Assembly: GCF_022201045.2 (NCBI RefSeq)
Contig: NC_068556.1
Span: 21,371,501 to 21,435,500, forward strand
Direction: 5' to 3'
Length of the DNA: 64,000 bases
DNA from: Citrus sinensis
Taxonomy: Eukaryota; Streptophyta; Magnoliopsida; Sapindales; Rutaceae
Shown in pieces: positions 23,911-35,900 of this stretch. The notes beneath the pieces are model-generated. The model was given only the letters and a program-made list of their open reading frames with translations, ran no database searches and had not been told where the DNA came from. Numbering within the stretch: the first letter of the stretch is position 1; the number at the start of each line of letters is the position of its first letter. The position numbers were made by a program, and so were the translations under genes.

Positions 23911-25550
23911 CCGGTGATTTTTTTTCTTTTACTTTTTTTTTCATTTTAATACATAAATGTGCCTAGTGAAAACTAAGGCAAAACAGAAGGAGGGTGTAAA
24001 ACCTCGATACAGTCATAATGGAGCCATAAATCAGCCCCGCGATCTTTTTAGCATAACGCTCTCTCTCTTTTCTATTTTTTTTCTTAAGATTTTTTATTTA
24101 TATAATTTGACTATTTGTACACACTTATTTATTATCCACTGTTTATAAATTAGAACAGTATATATTTTAAAATTTAAATCAAAATTAAGTGTATAATTTC
24201 TACATTTCTTATATCCTAGTCACTTTATTTATTTAATTACATGCTGATTTTCCCCCCCTCTTTTGGTCTCAACATAGATGTTCATCACAGGATAATAATT
24301 CTCTAATATACAATGAGCAATTATATGCATCAGTGATACATGAGCTAGTGTTAACCAATTCGGATTTTTCACTGTTTATTTCAGTGCTCTGTCTTATTAA
24401 CATTTTTCATATACAAACGTTCACGGTCTTACGGAATAAGTTTAACGCAATCCGTAGCGACCGATATTTTCTACTAGTTTAAGTTTCTGAGCAGCTCACG
24501 GGCGCAACCAATTTCGAGTAACAATAAAAGAAATATTTACTGAATGAGTTGGTATTTTAATCTTATTACAAATGGATAGCTGGTATACTAATTGAAACAT
24601 TAGAATTCAAAATTTTAATATACGTTAGACTCTATAATTAAATATTTTTTACTTCATTAAAAATTATTTTATATTTATTGAAAAAATTTAGGCTTTGGTT
24701 TAAGCACAGTCCAAGCTTGGCCTATCTAAATTTGGATGAACTTTTGAAAAGTCTAACTTATTATCAATAATATAGGCTTGGACCTGAACTTGAAAAAATC
24801 CGGCACAAATATTCAATCAGCCAAAAGCCTGCAACTTTATTTTATTACCAATTAATTTGCTTTCGGAAAATGATGCTCACACAACATTAATCACAACTTA
24901 TAGCACCGAACGGTGCATTTTGAGTTGAATATAAATTCAACTCAAAATCAGTTCCTCACACAAGTCTCACGCACACATTTGACCTTGCTCCTTTCCTCAC
25001 ACAAGTTTCACGCTTAGCCCTCTCATGTTGCTCCCTTTTCACCGTCGATTTGGCTATGTCTTTCTCTCTTTATCTCTTCATAGTTGTCTCACTCTCTCGG
25101 CTGCTGTAATCCTTTGCGGAGGTTAGCCGTTTTCGTCCAGAACCTAGACCCCAATTTCACTCGATATTGGCTAGCCGTTTACACACTAACGGCTAACCGT
25201 TTGCATCCAGAGAGGTTGTAATGTTGCCTCAATGCTAGCTGAATCTAAGTCATAAAGCTAAACAAATTCACAGCAAAATAATCTAACTCATAAAGCCTGT
25301 TGCAACTCATATTTTCTTGTATAATCATCTCAAAATCAGCAATTCATGAACTGTATATATATAAAAGGGTACTTTAATTTGCACTTATATATTGTTAACA
25401 AAAATTAACAAAATGCAAGCTAAATCTTCACAAATTCATAACCACCACAACCAAAATTCGAATAAATGAAGCAAATTAACTCAGCAAATTGATTACGGCA
25501 GATGACAACGAGTGAAATGAAGCCAAGAGAGTGAAGCCCAGCCGAGAGAA

Positions 25551-26306
25551 TGTAAGAGAGATTGTAACATCTTTCAAGTTTTTTGGTTTGATATTCTGGA
25601 CGAAAACGGTTTGCCGTTTATTGAGAAAACGGCTAACCGTTTAAGTTCAGAGAGCATGTTTTCTGTTCTGGGTAAAACATCGTACCGTTTATGGAGAAAA
25701 CGGCTAACCGTTTAACTCCAGAGAGCATGTTTTATGGTCTAGAGAAAACGGCTCACCGTTTATGGAGAAAACGGCTAACCGTTTAAACCCAGAGAGCATG
25801 TTTTATGGTCTAGAGAAAACGGCTCACCGGTTATTAAGAAAACGGTTAACCGTTTATGTACAGAGAGCAACGTATTTGACATTCTGGAATAAAACGGCTC
25901 ACCGTTTATTGAGAAAACGGTTAACTGTTTATTTCCAGAAAGGCGTCAACTAGAAACGGTTGACAAGCTTGAAAATTTCAAGTGTTAATCGCTGCAAATT
26001 CAAACCAAAAAAAAGGTTTTTTGAAGAAGTACCATTTCGAATGGTTGCATTCTTTTGAATTAACATCTTCTTCATAAAGGAAACATATACAATTAGATTA
26101 TCATCAGATTTTGCAGGTTTCATAAATGTTCTGGAAATACAATCTTATTTGCTAGAGATTGTATTCAGGATTTGATATATCTTGGGGGTAATTTGCCATT
26201 AATACTCTATAGCAAACCAAGATTGGAGAGGGCAAATAAAACCTTAAAGGAAGAAATTTTCTTTGTTCTTTGCCTCCATATTCTTATTATTCTCTAACAT
26301 TCTACA
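25551..26306 (+). repeat. Copia-2 5' LTR with minisatellite
   Basis: 756 bp. It contains about five tandem units (roughly 25603-25950), each with AAACGG..CACCGTTTA and AAACGG.TAACCGTTTA motifs separated by 'cagagagcatgttttatggtct'-type spacers. Confidence 0.88.
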
Positions 26307-26333
26307 ATCTTTAAGGTTTTATTGTTGTTCTAA

Positions 26334-29300
26334 ATGGAGGCTGAGAAGAGTTTAACGTCATTTCTTAATCCTAGTGTTCGTTTTAATGGAACTAATTTCA
26401 CTCGTTGGAAGGAAAAATTGTTCTTTCTTCTTACTGTTCTTAAAGTGGCATATGTTCTTGATCCGAAATTGGAGCCATTTCCAGAACCAAGAGAAGATGA
26501 TATCGAAGTTGTTAAGGCTGCAAGGAAACGTCGTGAAGATGATGAATTAATGTGCAGGGGTCACATACTCAATACGCTTTCTGACAGATTGTATGATCTC
26601 TACAATTCTATGACTTCTCCGGTGGAAATTTGGAATGCTCTTGAATACAAATACAAAACAGAGAAAGAAGGTACTGACAAATTTCTTGTATCTAAATATT
26701 TTGAATTTATTATGGTTGACACAAAATCCATTCTTGATCAAATACATGAGTTACAAATTATTGTTGCTAAGCTTCGAGAGTTAAAAGTTGAAATTTCTGA
26801 ATCATTTTAGGTTGGGGCTATTATTGCTAAATTGCCTCAAAGTTGGAATGATTATAGAAAGAAACTTCTTCATAGTAAAGAGAACACAACTTTAGAAGAA
26901 TTGCAAAAACACTTGGTAATTGAAGAAGAGACTAGGTCTCGCGAATCCAAGAATAAGTATGATTCTACTAAAGTTAATGTTGTTGAAGCTAGTAAATTCT
27001 CAAAGAATTTTAAGGTCAAGAATGACAAGAAATTCAAAAAATCCAGCACACAAAAGTTTTCTGGAAATTGTTTCTTTTGTGGTAAGAAAGGCCATCGCCA
27101 AAGTGATTGCAGATTCAAGAAGAAAAAGGAAGAAGTAAATTCCCATAAAGCTAATGTCATTGAAAACAAATCTGAAGAGATTTGTGCTATGGTTTCTGAA
27201 ATGCAAATTGGCATGATTACCGAAACCAATATGGTTGAAACTAAGTCCTATGATTGGTGGCTCGATTCGGGTGCAACAATTCATGTTTGTAATGATAAAA
27301 AAATTTTCTTATCATACAAAGTAGAAACAGAAGGACAAATGGTTCTCATGGGGAATAATAATGCAGCCATAGTAACAAGGAAAGGAGTTGTTGAGATCAA
27401 CTTCACTTCTAGAAAGAAAGTCACATTGTATAATGTCTTTCATGTACCTTCCGTTAGGAAGAATCTTATTTCTGCTAGTTGTATGTGTAAGCATGGGGCT
27501 TAAGATTGTGCTTGAGAGTAATACTTGTATTATCTCAAAGAATGGATTATTTGTTGGGAAAGGGTATTCTTGTGATGGAATGTACAAACTCAGCATTAAT
27601 AATAATAATAATATCAACTTAGCTTATATTGTTGAGTCTTGTGATGTTTGGCATGCTAGATTAGCACATTTGAACTTTAGATCTTTGAAATACATGTCTA
27701 AGCATGGTTTGATTAATTGCAATGATGTTAAAGGTCATAAGTGTGAAATCTGCATCCAAGCTAAATTAACTAAGAAACCTTTTCCTAAAGCTGAACGAAA
27801 TACTCAAATATTGGATTTAATACATATCGATATTTGTGAGTATAATGGCATGTTAACAAGAGGAGGTAAGAGGTACTTTATCACGTTTATTGATGATTGT
27901 TCTAGATACACTTATGTGTATTTACTTAGAACAAAAAATGAAGCTTTTGATAAATTTAAAATTTTCAAAGCTGAAGTTGAGAACCAAAAAGATAAGAAAA
28001 TCAAAATGGTTCGTAGTGATAGAAGTGGTGAATATTTCTCAATTGAATTTAATAATTATTGTGAAGAATTTGGAATTATTCACCAAAGAATAGCTCCATT
28101 TACTCATCAACAAAATGGTTTGGCTGAAAGGAAGAATAGGATTTTCACGGATATGATAAATTCTATGATCCTTAATGCATAACTACCTAATAATTTGTGG
28201 GGGGAAGCATTACTCACTGCATGTCATATTCATAACAGAATTACATCTTTGAAAACACATATATCTCCTTATGAAATTTGGAAAGGAAGAAAACCAAACT
28301 TGATGTATTTAAGAGTCTGGGGTTGTTTAGCTTTTTATAAAATACATGACCCTAAGTCATCAAAGTTGAGTGCTAGAGGTATAAAAAGTGTTTTCGTAGG
28401 ATATGCTGAAAATTCCAAGACTTATAGGTTGTTAGATTTAGATTCTAATGTAATTGTAGAATCTAGAGATGTTGAATTTATAGAGAATAAATTTCAACAT
28501 GATTATAATATTGAATTAGAATCAAGTATTGATCAACCATGTGTTAATACTCCTAGTACCTCCACTAATAATAATAAAAGGAAAGAGTCTATGACATCTT
28601 TCGAACCAAGGAGGAGTCAACGTGAAAAGAAAGAAAAGAGTTTAGCTCCGGATTTTATTTCATCACAAGCATTACTCTTCTTGGTTGAAGGGGATAGAAA
28701 GAATGTACTTAACAAAGTACCATTGTTGTTAAATATTGAAAAAGATCCAAAGACATTTAGCGAGGCTATGTCTTCTAGAGACGCTTCTTTTTGGAAAGAG
28801 GCGGTAAATGATGAAATGGATTCAATTATGTCGAATCAAACATGGGTCTTGGTTGATCTTCCTCCAGGATCTAAACCAATTAGCAGCAAATGGGTATTTA
28901 GAAGAAAGTACAATAGTGATGGTTCTTTGCAAACTTTTAAAGCTAGATTAGTAGCCAAAGGGTTTAAGCAAAGAAATGGTATTGATTATTTCGATACATA
29001 TGCTCCGGTAGCTAGGTTAACTTCTATAAGAGTGCTATTTGCAATTGCTTCATTGAACAATTTGTATGTGTATCAAATGGATGTTAAAACAGCTTTTCTT
29101 AATGGTGATCTTGATGAAGAAATCTATATGAAACAACCTGAGGGATTTATTTTGCCTGGAAATGAGAAAAATGTATGCAAGTTAGTCAAATCTCTTTATG
29201 GCTTAAAGCAAGCACCAAAACAATGGCATGAGAAGTTTGATTCGGTAATTTTATCACATGGTTTTAAGCATAATAATGCTGATAAATGTATATATTTTAA

Positions 29301-30318
29301 ATTTACGAATGACTTTGGTGTGATTATATGCGTGTATGTTGATGACTTGCTTATCTTTGGAATAAATATGCAAGGAGTAGATGATACAAAGAAGTATTTA
29401 ACTTCACAATTTAAGATGAAAGATCTTGGTGAAGTAGATACTATCTTAGGTGTCAAAGTGAATAAACATAGTGGGGGTTACTCGTTGTGTCAATCTCATT
29501 ATATAGAGAAAGTGCTTCTTAAATTCAATTATTTGAAATTTAAAGAAGCTAATACCCCATATGATTCTAGTATTAAATTACTAGAAAATTCAGGCCGAGT
29601 AGTAGCACAACTAGAATATGCTAGTGCTATTGGTAGCTTGATGTATGCTATGCATTGTACGAGGCCTGATATAGCATTTGCAGTTTGCAAAATGTCAAGA
29701 TTCACGAGTAACCCTAGTGTTGAACACTAGAAAGCAATTGGTAGGATACTTGGTTATCTTAAAAGGACCATTAATTTGGGTTTGTTTTATAATGATTATC
29801 CTGAAGTATTGAAAGGATATTCATATGCTAGTTGGGTAACCAATACAAAAGATAATAAATCCACTTCTGGTTGGATTTTTACAATTGCTGGAGGAGCGGT
29901 TTCTTGGGCTTCAAAGAAACAAACGTGCATAACTCATTCAACAATGGAAAGTGAGTTTATAGCACTTGCGGCTGCAGGCAAAGAAGCAGAATGGCTGAGA
30001 AATTTATTGTTTGATATAATGTTGTGGCCACAGCCGATGCCATCTATTTCTTTGTACTGCGACAGTGAAGCTACATTGTCTAGAGCTTATAATAAAGTAT
30101 ATAATGGAAAGTCTAGACATATTAGCTTGAGACATGAATATGTGAAACAATTAATAGCAAATGGTGTTATTAATATTGTTTATGTTAGGACTAATAAGAA
30201 CCTAGCAGATCCTTTAACAAAAGGTCTTTTAAAAGACTTAGTTAAGGATACATCTTTTGGAATGAGATTGAAATCTTTACACAATAAAGTCACCAACGAC
30301 GGTAACCCAACTATGTAG
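26334..30318 (+). pseudogene. Copia-2 gag-pol, three stops and one frameshift
   Basis: Starts with ATG at 26334. It has gag, zinc knuckle CFFCGKKGHRQSDC, protease WWLDSGATIHVC, integrase (FIDDCSRYTYVYLL, QQNGLAERKNR), RT (MDVKTAFLNGDLDEE, YVDDLL) and RNase H (STMESEFIALAAAGKE). Breaks are TAG at 26808-26810 in gag, a one-base frameshift near 27490-27505 between protease and integrase, TAA at 28180-28182 in integrase, and TAG at 29728-29730 between RT and RNase H. It cannot encode a functional polyprotein. It is clearly more decayed than copia-1, and low in G+C. Confidence 0.9.
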
Positions 30319-30821
30319 TAGTTATACCGCTACTCCATAGTTAAATGGGTAATAACAAGTTGTTGTTATGTGACTGGATTGGCACCGAGTAATAAATAAT
30401 CATATTCGAGATATTCGGTGCAAATAGCTACGAGGTTGAGGTTGAGTATTTATTCTTAATGAAGTTCAAGTCTTATAGTAGCTAAAGACATGATTTGAAA
30501 CTTCACCTAAGTGAACATAAGAAATGGTGTCGTTTCTAACAAGGTCCTGGTTTAATCTTGTAAATGTTCATGAATCCAAGATAGAGCACAAGGCCGGAAT
30601 AATGCTAACTATTGGAACACAACTTTGAAATCTGGGATAACTTATATGTGATGTATCTCCGGTATTTACTTAAGAGACAAAGTTTAATGCTTAGCACACT
30701 ATTGTCTTGTAAATGCTTTGAAATACACTCACTAATTAAAGGTTAAAATCGAAAGATACCTTTTTGTATGTATAAGTTTATCATTAATAAATCTGAAAAA
30801 ATATTACAATCTAGTGGGGAT

Positions 30822-31533
30822 TGTAAGAGAGATTGTAACATCTTTTAAGTTTTTTGGTTTGATATTCTGGACGAAAACGGTTTGCCGTTTATTGAGACAA
30901 CGGCTAACCGTTTAAGTCCAGAGAGCATGTTTTCTGTTCTGGGTAAAACAGCGTACCGTTTATGGAGAAAACGGCTAACCGTTTAACTCCAGAGAGCATG
31001 TTTTATGGTCTAGAGAAAACGGTTCACCGGTTATTGAGAAAACGGTTAACCGTTTATGTACAGAGAGCAACGTATTTGACATTTTGGAATAAAACGGCTC
31101 ACCGTTTATTGAGAAAACGGTTAACCGTTTATTTCCAGAAAGGCGTAAACTAGAAACGCTTGACAAGCTTGAAAATTTCAAGTGTTAATCGCTGCAAATT
31201 CAAACAAAAAAAAAGGTTTTTTGAAGAAGTACCATTTCGAATGGTTGCATTCTTTTGAATTAACATCTTCTTCATAAAGGAAACATATACAATTAGATTA
31301 TCATCAGATTTTGCAGGTTTCATAAATGTTCTGGAAATACAATCTTATTTGCTAGAGATTGTATTCAGGATTTGATATATCTTGGGGGTAATTTGCCATT
31401 AATACTTTATAGCAAACCAAGATTGGAGAGGGCAAATAAAACCTTAAAGGAAAGTGTGCAAACACGTTTCAAATCCTAAGAAATTTTCTTTGTTCTTTGC
31501 CTCCATATTCTTATTATTCTCTAACATTCTACA
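30822..31533 (+). repeat. Copia-2 3' LTR with shorter minisatellite
   Basis: 712 bp. It has four instead of five repeat units (about 30874-31150) and an extra 27-bp stretch (near 31453-31480) absent from the 5' LTR. Confidence 0.88.
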
Positions 31534-32966
31534 GAGAATGAAGTGAGAATTTGCTGGTCGGATTTAGCTTAAGTGAGCTGTGGATTTGGTGAAAATCAGG
31601 GGGAGAATGTGCATGTGTTCAGTGAGCTGTGAATTTGGTGGGAATTAGGGGAGAATGCGCGAGTTGTCTGCCTTGTTCTTGTGTTCAATAGTAACATTTT
31701 ATATGATGCCAAAAACGCACCGTTCGGTGCATAATATTGTGCTATTTGTTGTGAGAATATCGGAACCGCTTTGCTTTCAATCAGTCAACAGCTAATTACT
31801 ACTTTAATCCACACGTCATTTGGCCAACCCTAGCTGATCCTATATTGGATCCGTCCAGTGCTATGGACAATGCAGTCGGCAGAAATATTCAATTAGCCAA
31901 AAGCCTGCTACTTTATTTTATTACCAATTAATTTGCTTCCAATCAGTCAACAGATAATTACTACTTTAATCCACATGTCCTTTTCTTCCGCACAAACCAA
32001 CAACCGTTGATTGGTATTAAGTGGGTAATCCCTACTTTAGTTCTCGAGTTTTGAGTTAATTATCTTTTTAGTCCACATATTGTTCAAACGTATTTAAAAT
32101 ATCTAAATTATATCTTTATTTTTATTTAAATCTATTTAATTATTCTGTATTTTTCATTAGTTGCATATTACATTTATTTGAACTTTTACATTATAATAGC
32201 TAGAAAAACCTTGAAACTTTAATCCAACAACTATAAAAATAACAGCAAATTGTTTTGAGTAATTCTTTAAAATATAAGGGTTAACTAGGCGATTGATCAC
32301 AATTTTGGGAACCATATAAAATTAATTAAGTATACTTGTTTTTCTAACTTAAAGGAGATTTTTATGTATTTCTAACTTACATAAAGTCAATTTTTTTAAG
32401 CTCGGTGCTTAATGTAATAATTCAGAATGGACTCATTAAATTATTTTCTAAAAAATATTCTTATCTAATTATTTTATTTAAATCCTATAACATTGATTTT
32501 ACTTGTATATAATTTTTTTAATGATTTAAATCATCAAGGATTCAGTGGAAGGAATTGGATACATCCTGTCATAATTTGAAGCTACCCGAGTTTTAAATTT
32601 TTTTTTGACATGTATGCATTTCTATTTTGAATAGTCAAGATTTATTTCTTTATTTATTTTTTTTAATAAATACCAATCATATAATTGTATTTTCTCAAAT
32701 AAAAATTCAGATTATAAGGAAACCTGATTCTCAATGAAAATTTTTTAAGTTAAATTTTTAGAAAATTGTGACAATGATTATTGCATATAATTATATAGGT
32801 AATTAAATATAGGGATAGATCCACAATTCTCTAAGATTACACTTATTTTCAATGATAAAGATCAATCAATATATTAATGACATGCTTCTATCATAAAAAT
32901 AAAAAATCAGACTCCAAATTCCTTCTAAAATAGCTAGCCATACACAAAACCATTTGTTAACTAACA

Positions 32967-35900
32967 ATGGTTCCTGCTTCCAAAACCATCTTTTTCACTC
33001 TTCTTCTTCACATTTTCTTCCTCATTCCCAGCCACCAGTACCACCCACTCGACTCCTTAACTCCATCGGAATTCACTCAAATCCAAAGCATTGTCACAAA
33101 GGCTTACCCCAAATCAACCTACAACTTAACCTTTCAATACGTAGGCTTAAAAGAACCAACCAAACAAACAGTTCTCTCATGGCTCAGAAACGAAACCACC
33201 ACAAACCCACCTCGCCAAGCCTTTGTTGTCGCACGTATAGACCATCAAACGCACGAGATCATCGTGGACTTATCGCTGCAAGGAATTACGTCCAAAAAGA
33301 CTTACAACGGCTATGGCTACCCTTTGCTTACTGGGGAAGAACAAGAGGATGCAAACAAGTTGGCGTCCACTTACCCGCTGTTCGTGGCTTCGATTAGCAA
33401 GAGAGGGCTTAAGCTCGAAGAGGTGGTGTGCGGGAGTTTTACTGTGGGGTGGTTTGGGGAGGAGAGGAAGAATAAGAGGATTGTTAAGATGATGTGTTAT
33501 TATTTGGATGGGACACTGAATGCTGACATGAGGCCGATCGAGGGAATTACTATGACCGTTGATCTCGATGAGATGAAGATCATTCAGTTTCGTGATAGAA
33601 TTATTGTCCCTGTACCAAAAAGTGACGGGACTGAATATAGAGAATCTAAGCTGAAGCCTCCTTTCAGGCCGAGCTTGAAGAGGACTACGGTGGTTCAACC
33701 GGACGGCCCAAGTTTCAATATCGTCGGAAGTCAGATCAGGTAACCAATTATTTTCACTCATGAGCCATATTTTATACAAAAAGTTTTGATAGGATGCTGA
33801 CAGAAATAAAATAAAATCGGTGTCATTTTTACTTATTTAATTTAAAAGTAATTAAAAAAAGATGAATTTGTTTTATCCTAATTTTACTAGCCCCGTGATC
33901 TTTCTTTTTTTTTTTTTTTCCCCCTTTTGATACATAAATGTGCCTGGTGAAAACTAAGGCAAAACAGAAGGAGGGTGTAAAACCTCGATACAGTCATGAA
34001 GGAACCATAAATCAGCCCCATGATCTTTTTAGCATAACACTTTCTCTCTTTTCTATTTTTTTTCTTAAGATTTTGTACTTATATAATTTGACTGTTTGTA
34101 TATTCTTATTTACTAGCCACTCTTTATGAATTAGAATAATATATATTTTAATTTAAATCAAATTTAAGTATATAATTACTACATTTCTTATATCCTAGTC
34201 ACTTCATTTATTTAATTACATGCATGTTTTTTCCCCCCCCCCCCCCCCCACTCATTTGGTCTCAACATAGATATTCATCATTGGATAATAATTCTCTAAT
34301 ATACAAAGAGCAATTATATGCATTACCAATATATAAGGTGTGTTTGAGATTGATGTTGGACAGCTGTAACTTAAAAGTTACATTAGTAAAATGTTTAGTA
34401 AGCACTAACTGCTGTATTTTGGAAGTTATGTTGAAAAGATTTTTCACTTGTATAATAGAAAATTTATTATATTTTTAATAATTTTATCAAAATTATTATT
34501 TAAAATTTATATTTACTACATATTATTATTTTTTGTTTCATAGGTACAAATTTTTTTCTATAACAACTATAATTTAAAAGTTACAGTACCTCAATCTCAA
34601 ACATGACCATAAGCTAGTGTTAACCAATTCGAATTTGTCACTGTTTATTTCAGTGCCTCGTCTTATTAACATTTTTCATATGCAAAGGTTAACGTCTTAT
34701 GCAATAAGTTTAACGCAATTAGTAGTGACCAATATTTTCTACTAGTTTAAGGGTATGTTTGGGATTGAGGTATTGTAACTTTTAAGCTACAGTTGCTTTG
34801 AAAAAAAATCTGTAATTATGAAATAAAAGTTAATAATATATAATAAATATAAATTTAAAGTAATAATTTTGAAAAAATTATTAAAGATATAATAAATCTT
34901 TCATCATACAAGTGAAAATTTTTATTAATATAGATTCCAAATTACAACAGTTAGTGTTTACTAAACACTTTAGTGTTGTACCCAGCGTCTATCCCAAACG
35001 CACCCTAAATTTATGAGCAGCTCATGGGCGCAGTCGATTTCGAGTAATAATACAAGAAATATTTTCTGAATGGGTGGGTATTTTAATCTTATTGCAAATG
35101 GATAACTGGTAGACTAATTGAAACATCAGAATTCACAATTTTAATATACGTCAGACTCTATAATTAATTCAATATTAAATATGTTCATTTGGTACTTACA
35201 ATTAATTATAAATAAGGTGGGCCGACTGGGAGTTTCATCTAAGTTTCGATGCTAGAGCAGGGATGATAATATCAGTGGCATCAATATACGACCCAGAGAA
35301 GCAACAATCTCGTCAAGTGCTATACAAAGGGCATGTATCGGAGCTGTTCGTGCCATACATGGATCTAACAGAGGAATGGTACTACCGAAGCTTCTTTGAT
35401 GTGGGCGAATACGGCTACGGTTTAAGCTCGCTGCCGCTTGAGCCTCTCAGAGACTGCCCACCGAATGCTGTCTTCATGGACGCGTATTTTGCTAAGAATG
35501 ATGGGATGCCCCTGAAAATGCCTAACGTTTTTTGCATCTTCGAACGTTATGCCGGAGACGTCATGTGGCGCCACACTGAAGCTACCGATCCGGAGAAACT
35601 GGTACGTGAATACATATATACTTTTGTTTCTTGAAAATATATGGTTCTACTTCTAGACTCTAGTTTTAACGATTATTTTTGAAAAAATAAAAATAAAAAT
35701 GTAGATAAGAGAGGTTAGGCCAGAGGTCAGCTTGGTGGTGCGAACGGTATCGACGGTGGGCAACTATGATTATATCAATGACTGGGAATTTAAGCAGAGT
35801 GGCTCCATCAAAGTCACGGTATATAAAAATTCAATTTGCTGCAGATATTTGTAAGATTGTACAATAGGTATATACGTTATATTTCTTGAAAACTAATGTT

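Larger units (their letters stand above)
21289..24645. repeat. Segmental duplication, copy A (promoter, exon 1, intron 1 of CuAO)
   Basis: Collinear with 31829-35180: the same upstream sequence, the same 773-bp exon 1 with about 96 percent similar protein, and the same intron-1 landmarks (for example 'gagcagctca.gggcgca' and 'tttaatatacgt.agactctataatta'). Homology stops just before exon 2 would be reached. Confidence 0.85.
25551..31533 (+). mobile_element. Copia LTR retrotransposon 2, decayed, nested in the MULE
   Basis: LTRs at 25551-26306 and 30822-31533 (TGTAAGAG...TTCTACA), with target duplication GAGAA at 25546-25550 and 31534-31538. A G-rich tract (GTGGGGAT) precedes the 3' LTR. The LTRs differ in length (756 against 712 bp): the 5' copy has one extra tandem-repeat unit and the 3' copy has an extra 27-bp segment near its end. 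I do not see the usual tRNA-Met primer site right after the 5' LTR. Confidence 0.9.
24865..31769. mobile_element. Mutator-like non-autonomous element, split by copia-2
   Basis: The ends are long, related inverted repeats of about 50 bp. The left has CTCACACAAC...TCACAACTTAT followed by AGCACCGAACGGTGCATTTT. The right, reverse-complemented, has CTCACAACAAATAGCACAATATTAT followed by GCACCGAACGGTGCGTTTT. A 9-bp direct repeat TTTGCTTTC flanks it (24856-24864 and 31770-31778), the size expected for Mutator-type elements. Removing the element plus one repeat recreates the sequence seen at paralogous sites (...AATTTGCTT.CAATCAGTCAACAG). Without the nested copia it is about 0.9 kb and has no transposase. 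A perfect 14-bp inverted repeat (24917-24948) lies just inside the left end. Confidence 0.75.
31829..35180. repeat. Segmental duplication, copy B (CuAO3 promoter to intron 1)
   Basis: The partner of 21289-24645. It lacks the hAT-like MITE of copy A but carries two Tourist-like MITEs that copy A lacks. Confidence 0.85.

Noticed and set aside
25603..25950. CRISPR-like array
   Set aside because: Regular repeats, but in a plant LTR, with degenerate units, no unique spacers and no cas genes.
34233..34250. Poly-C run giving a proline-rich frame
   Set aside because: Homopolymer in CuAO3 intron 1; no coding evidence.
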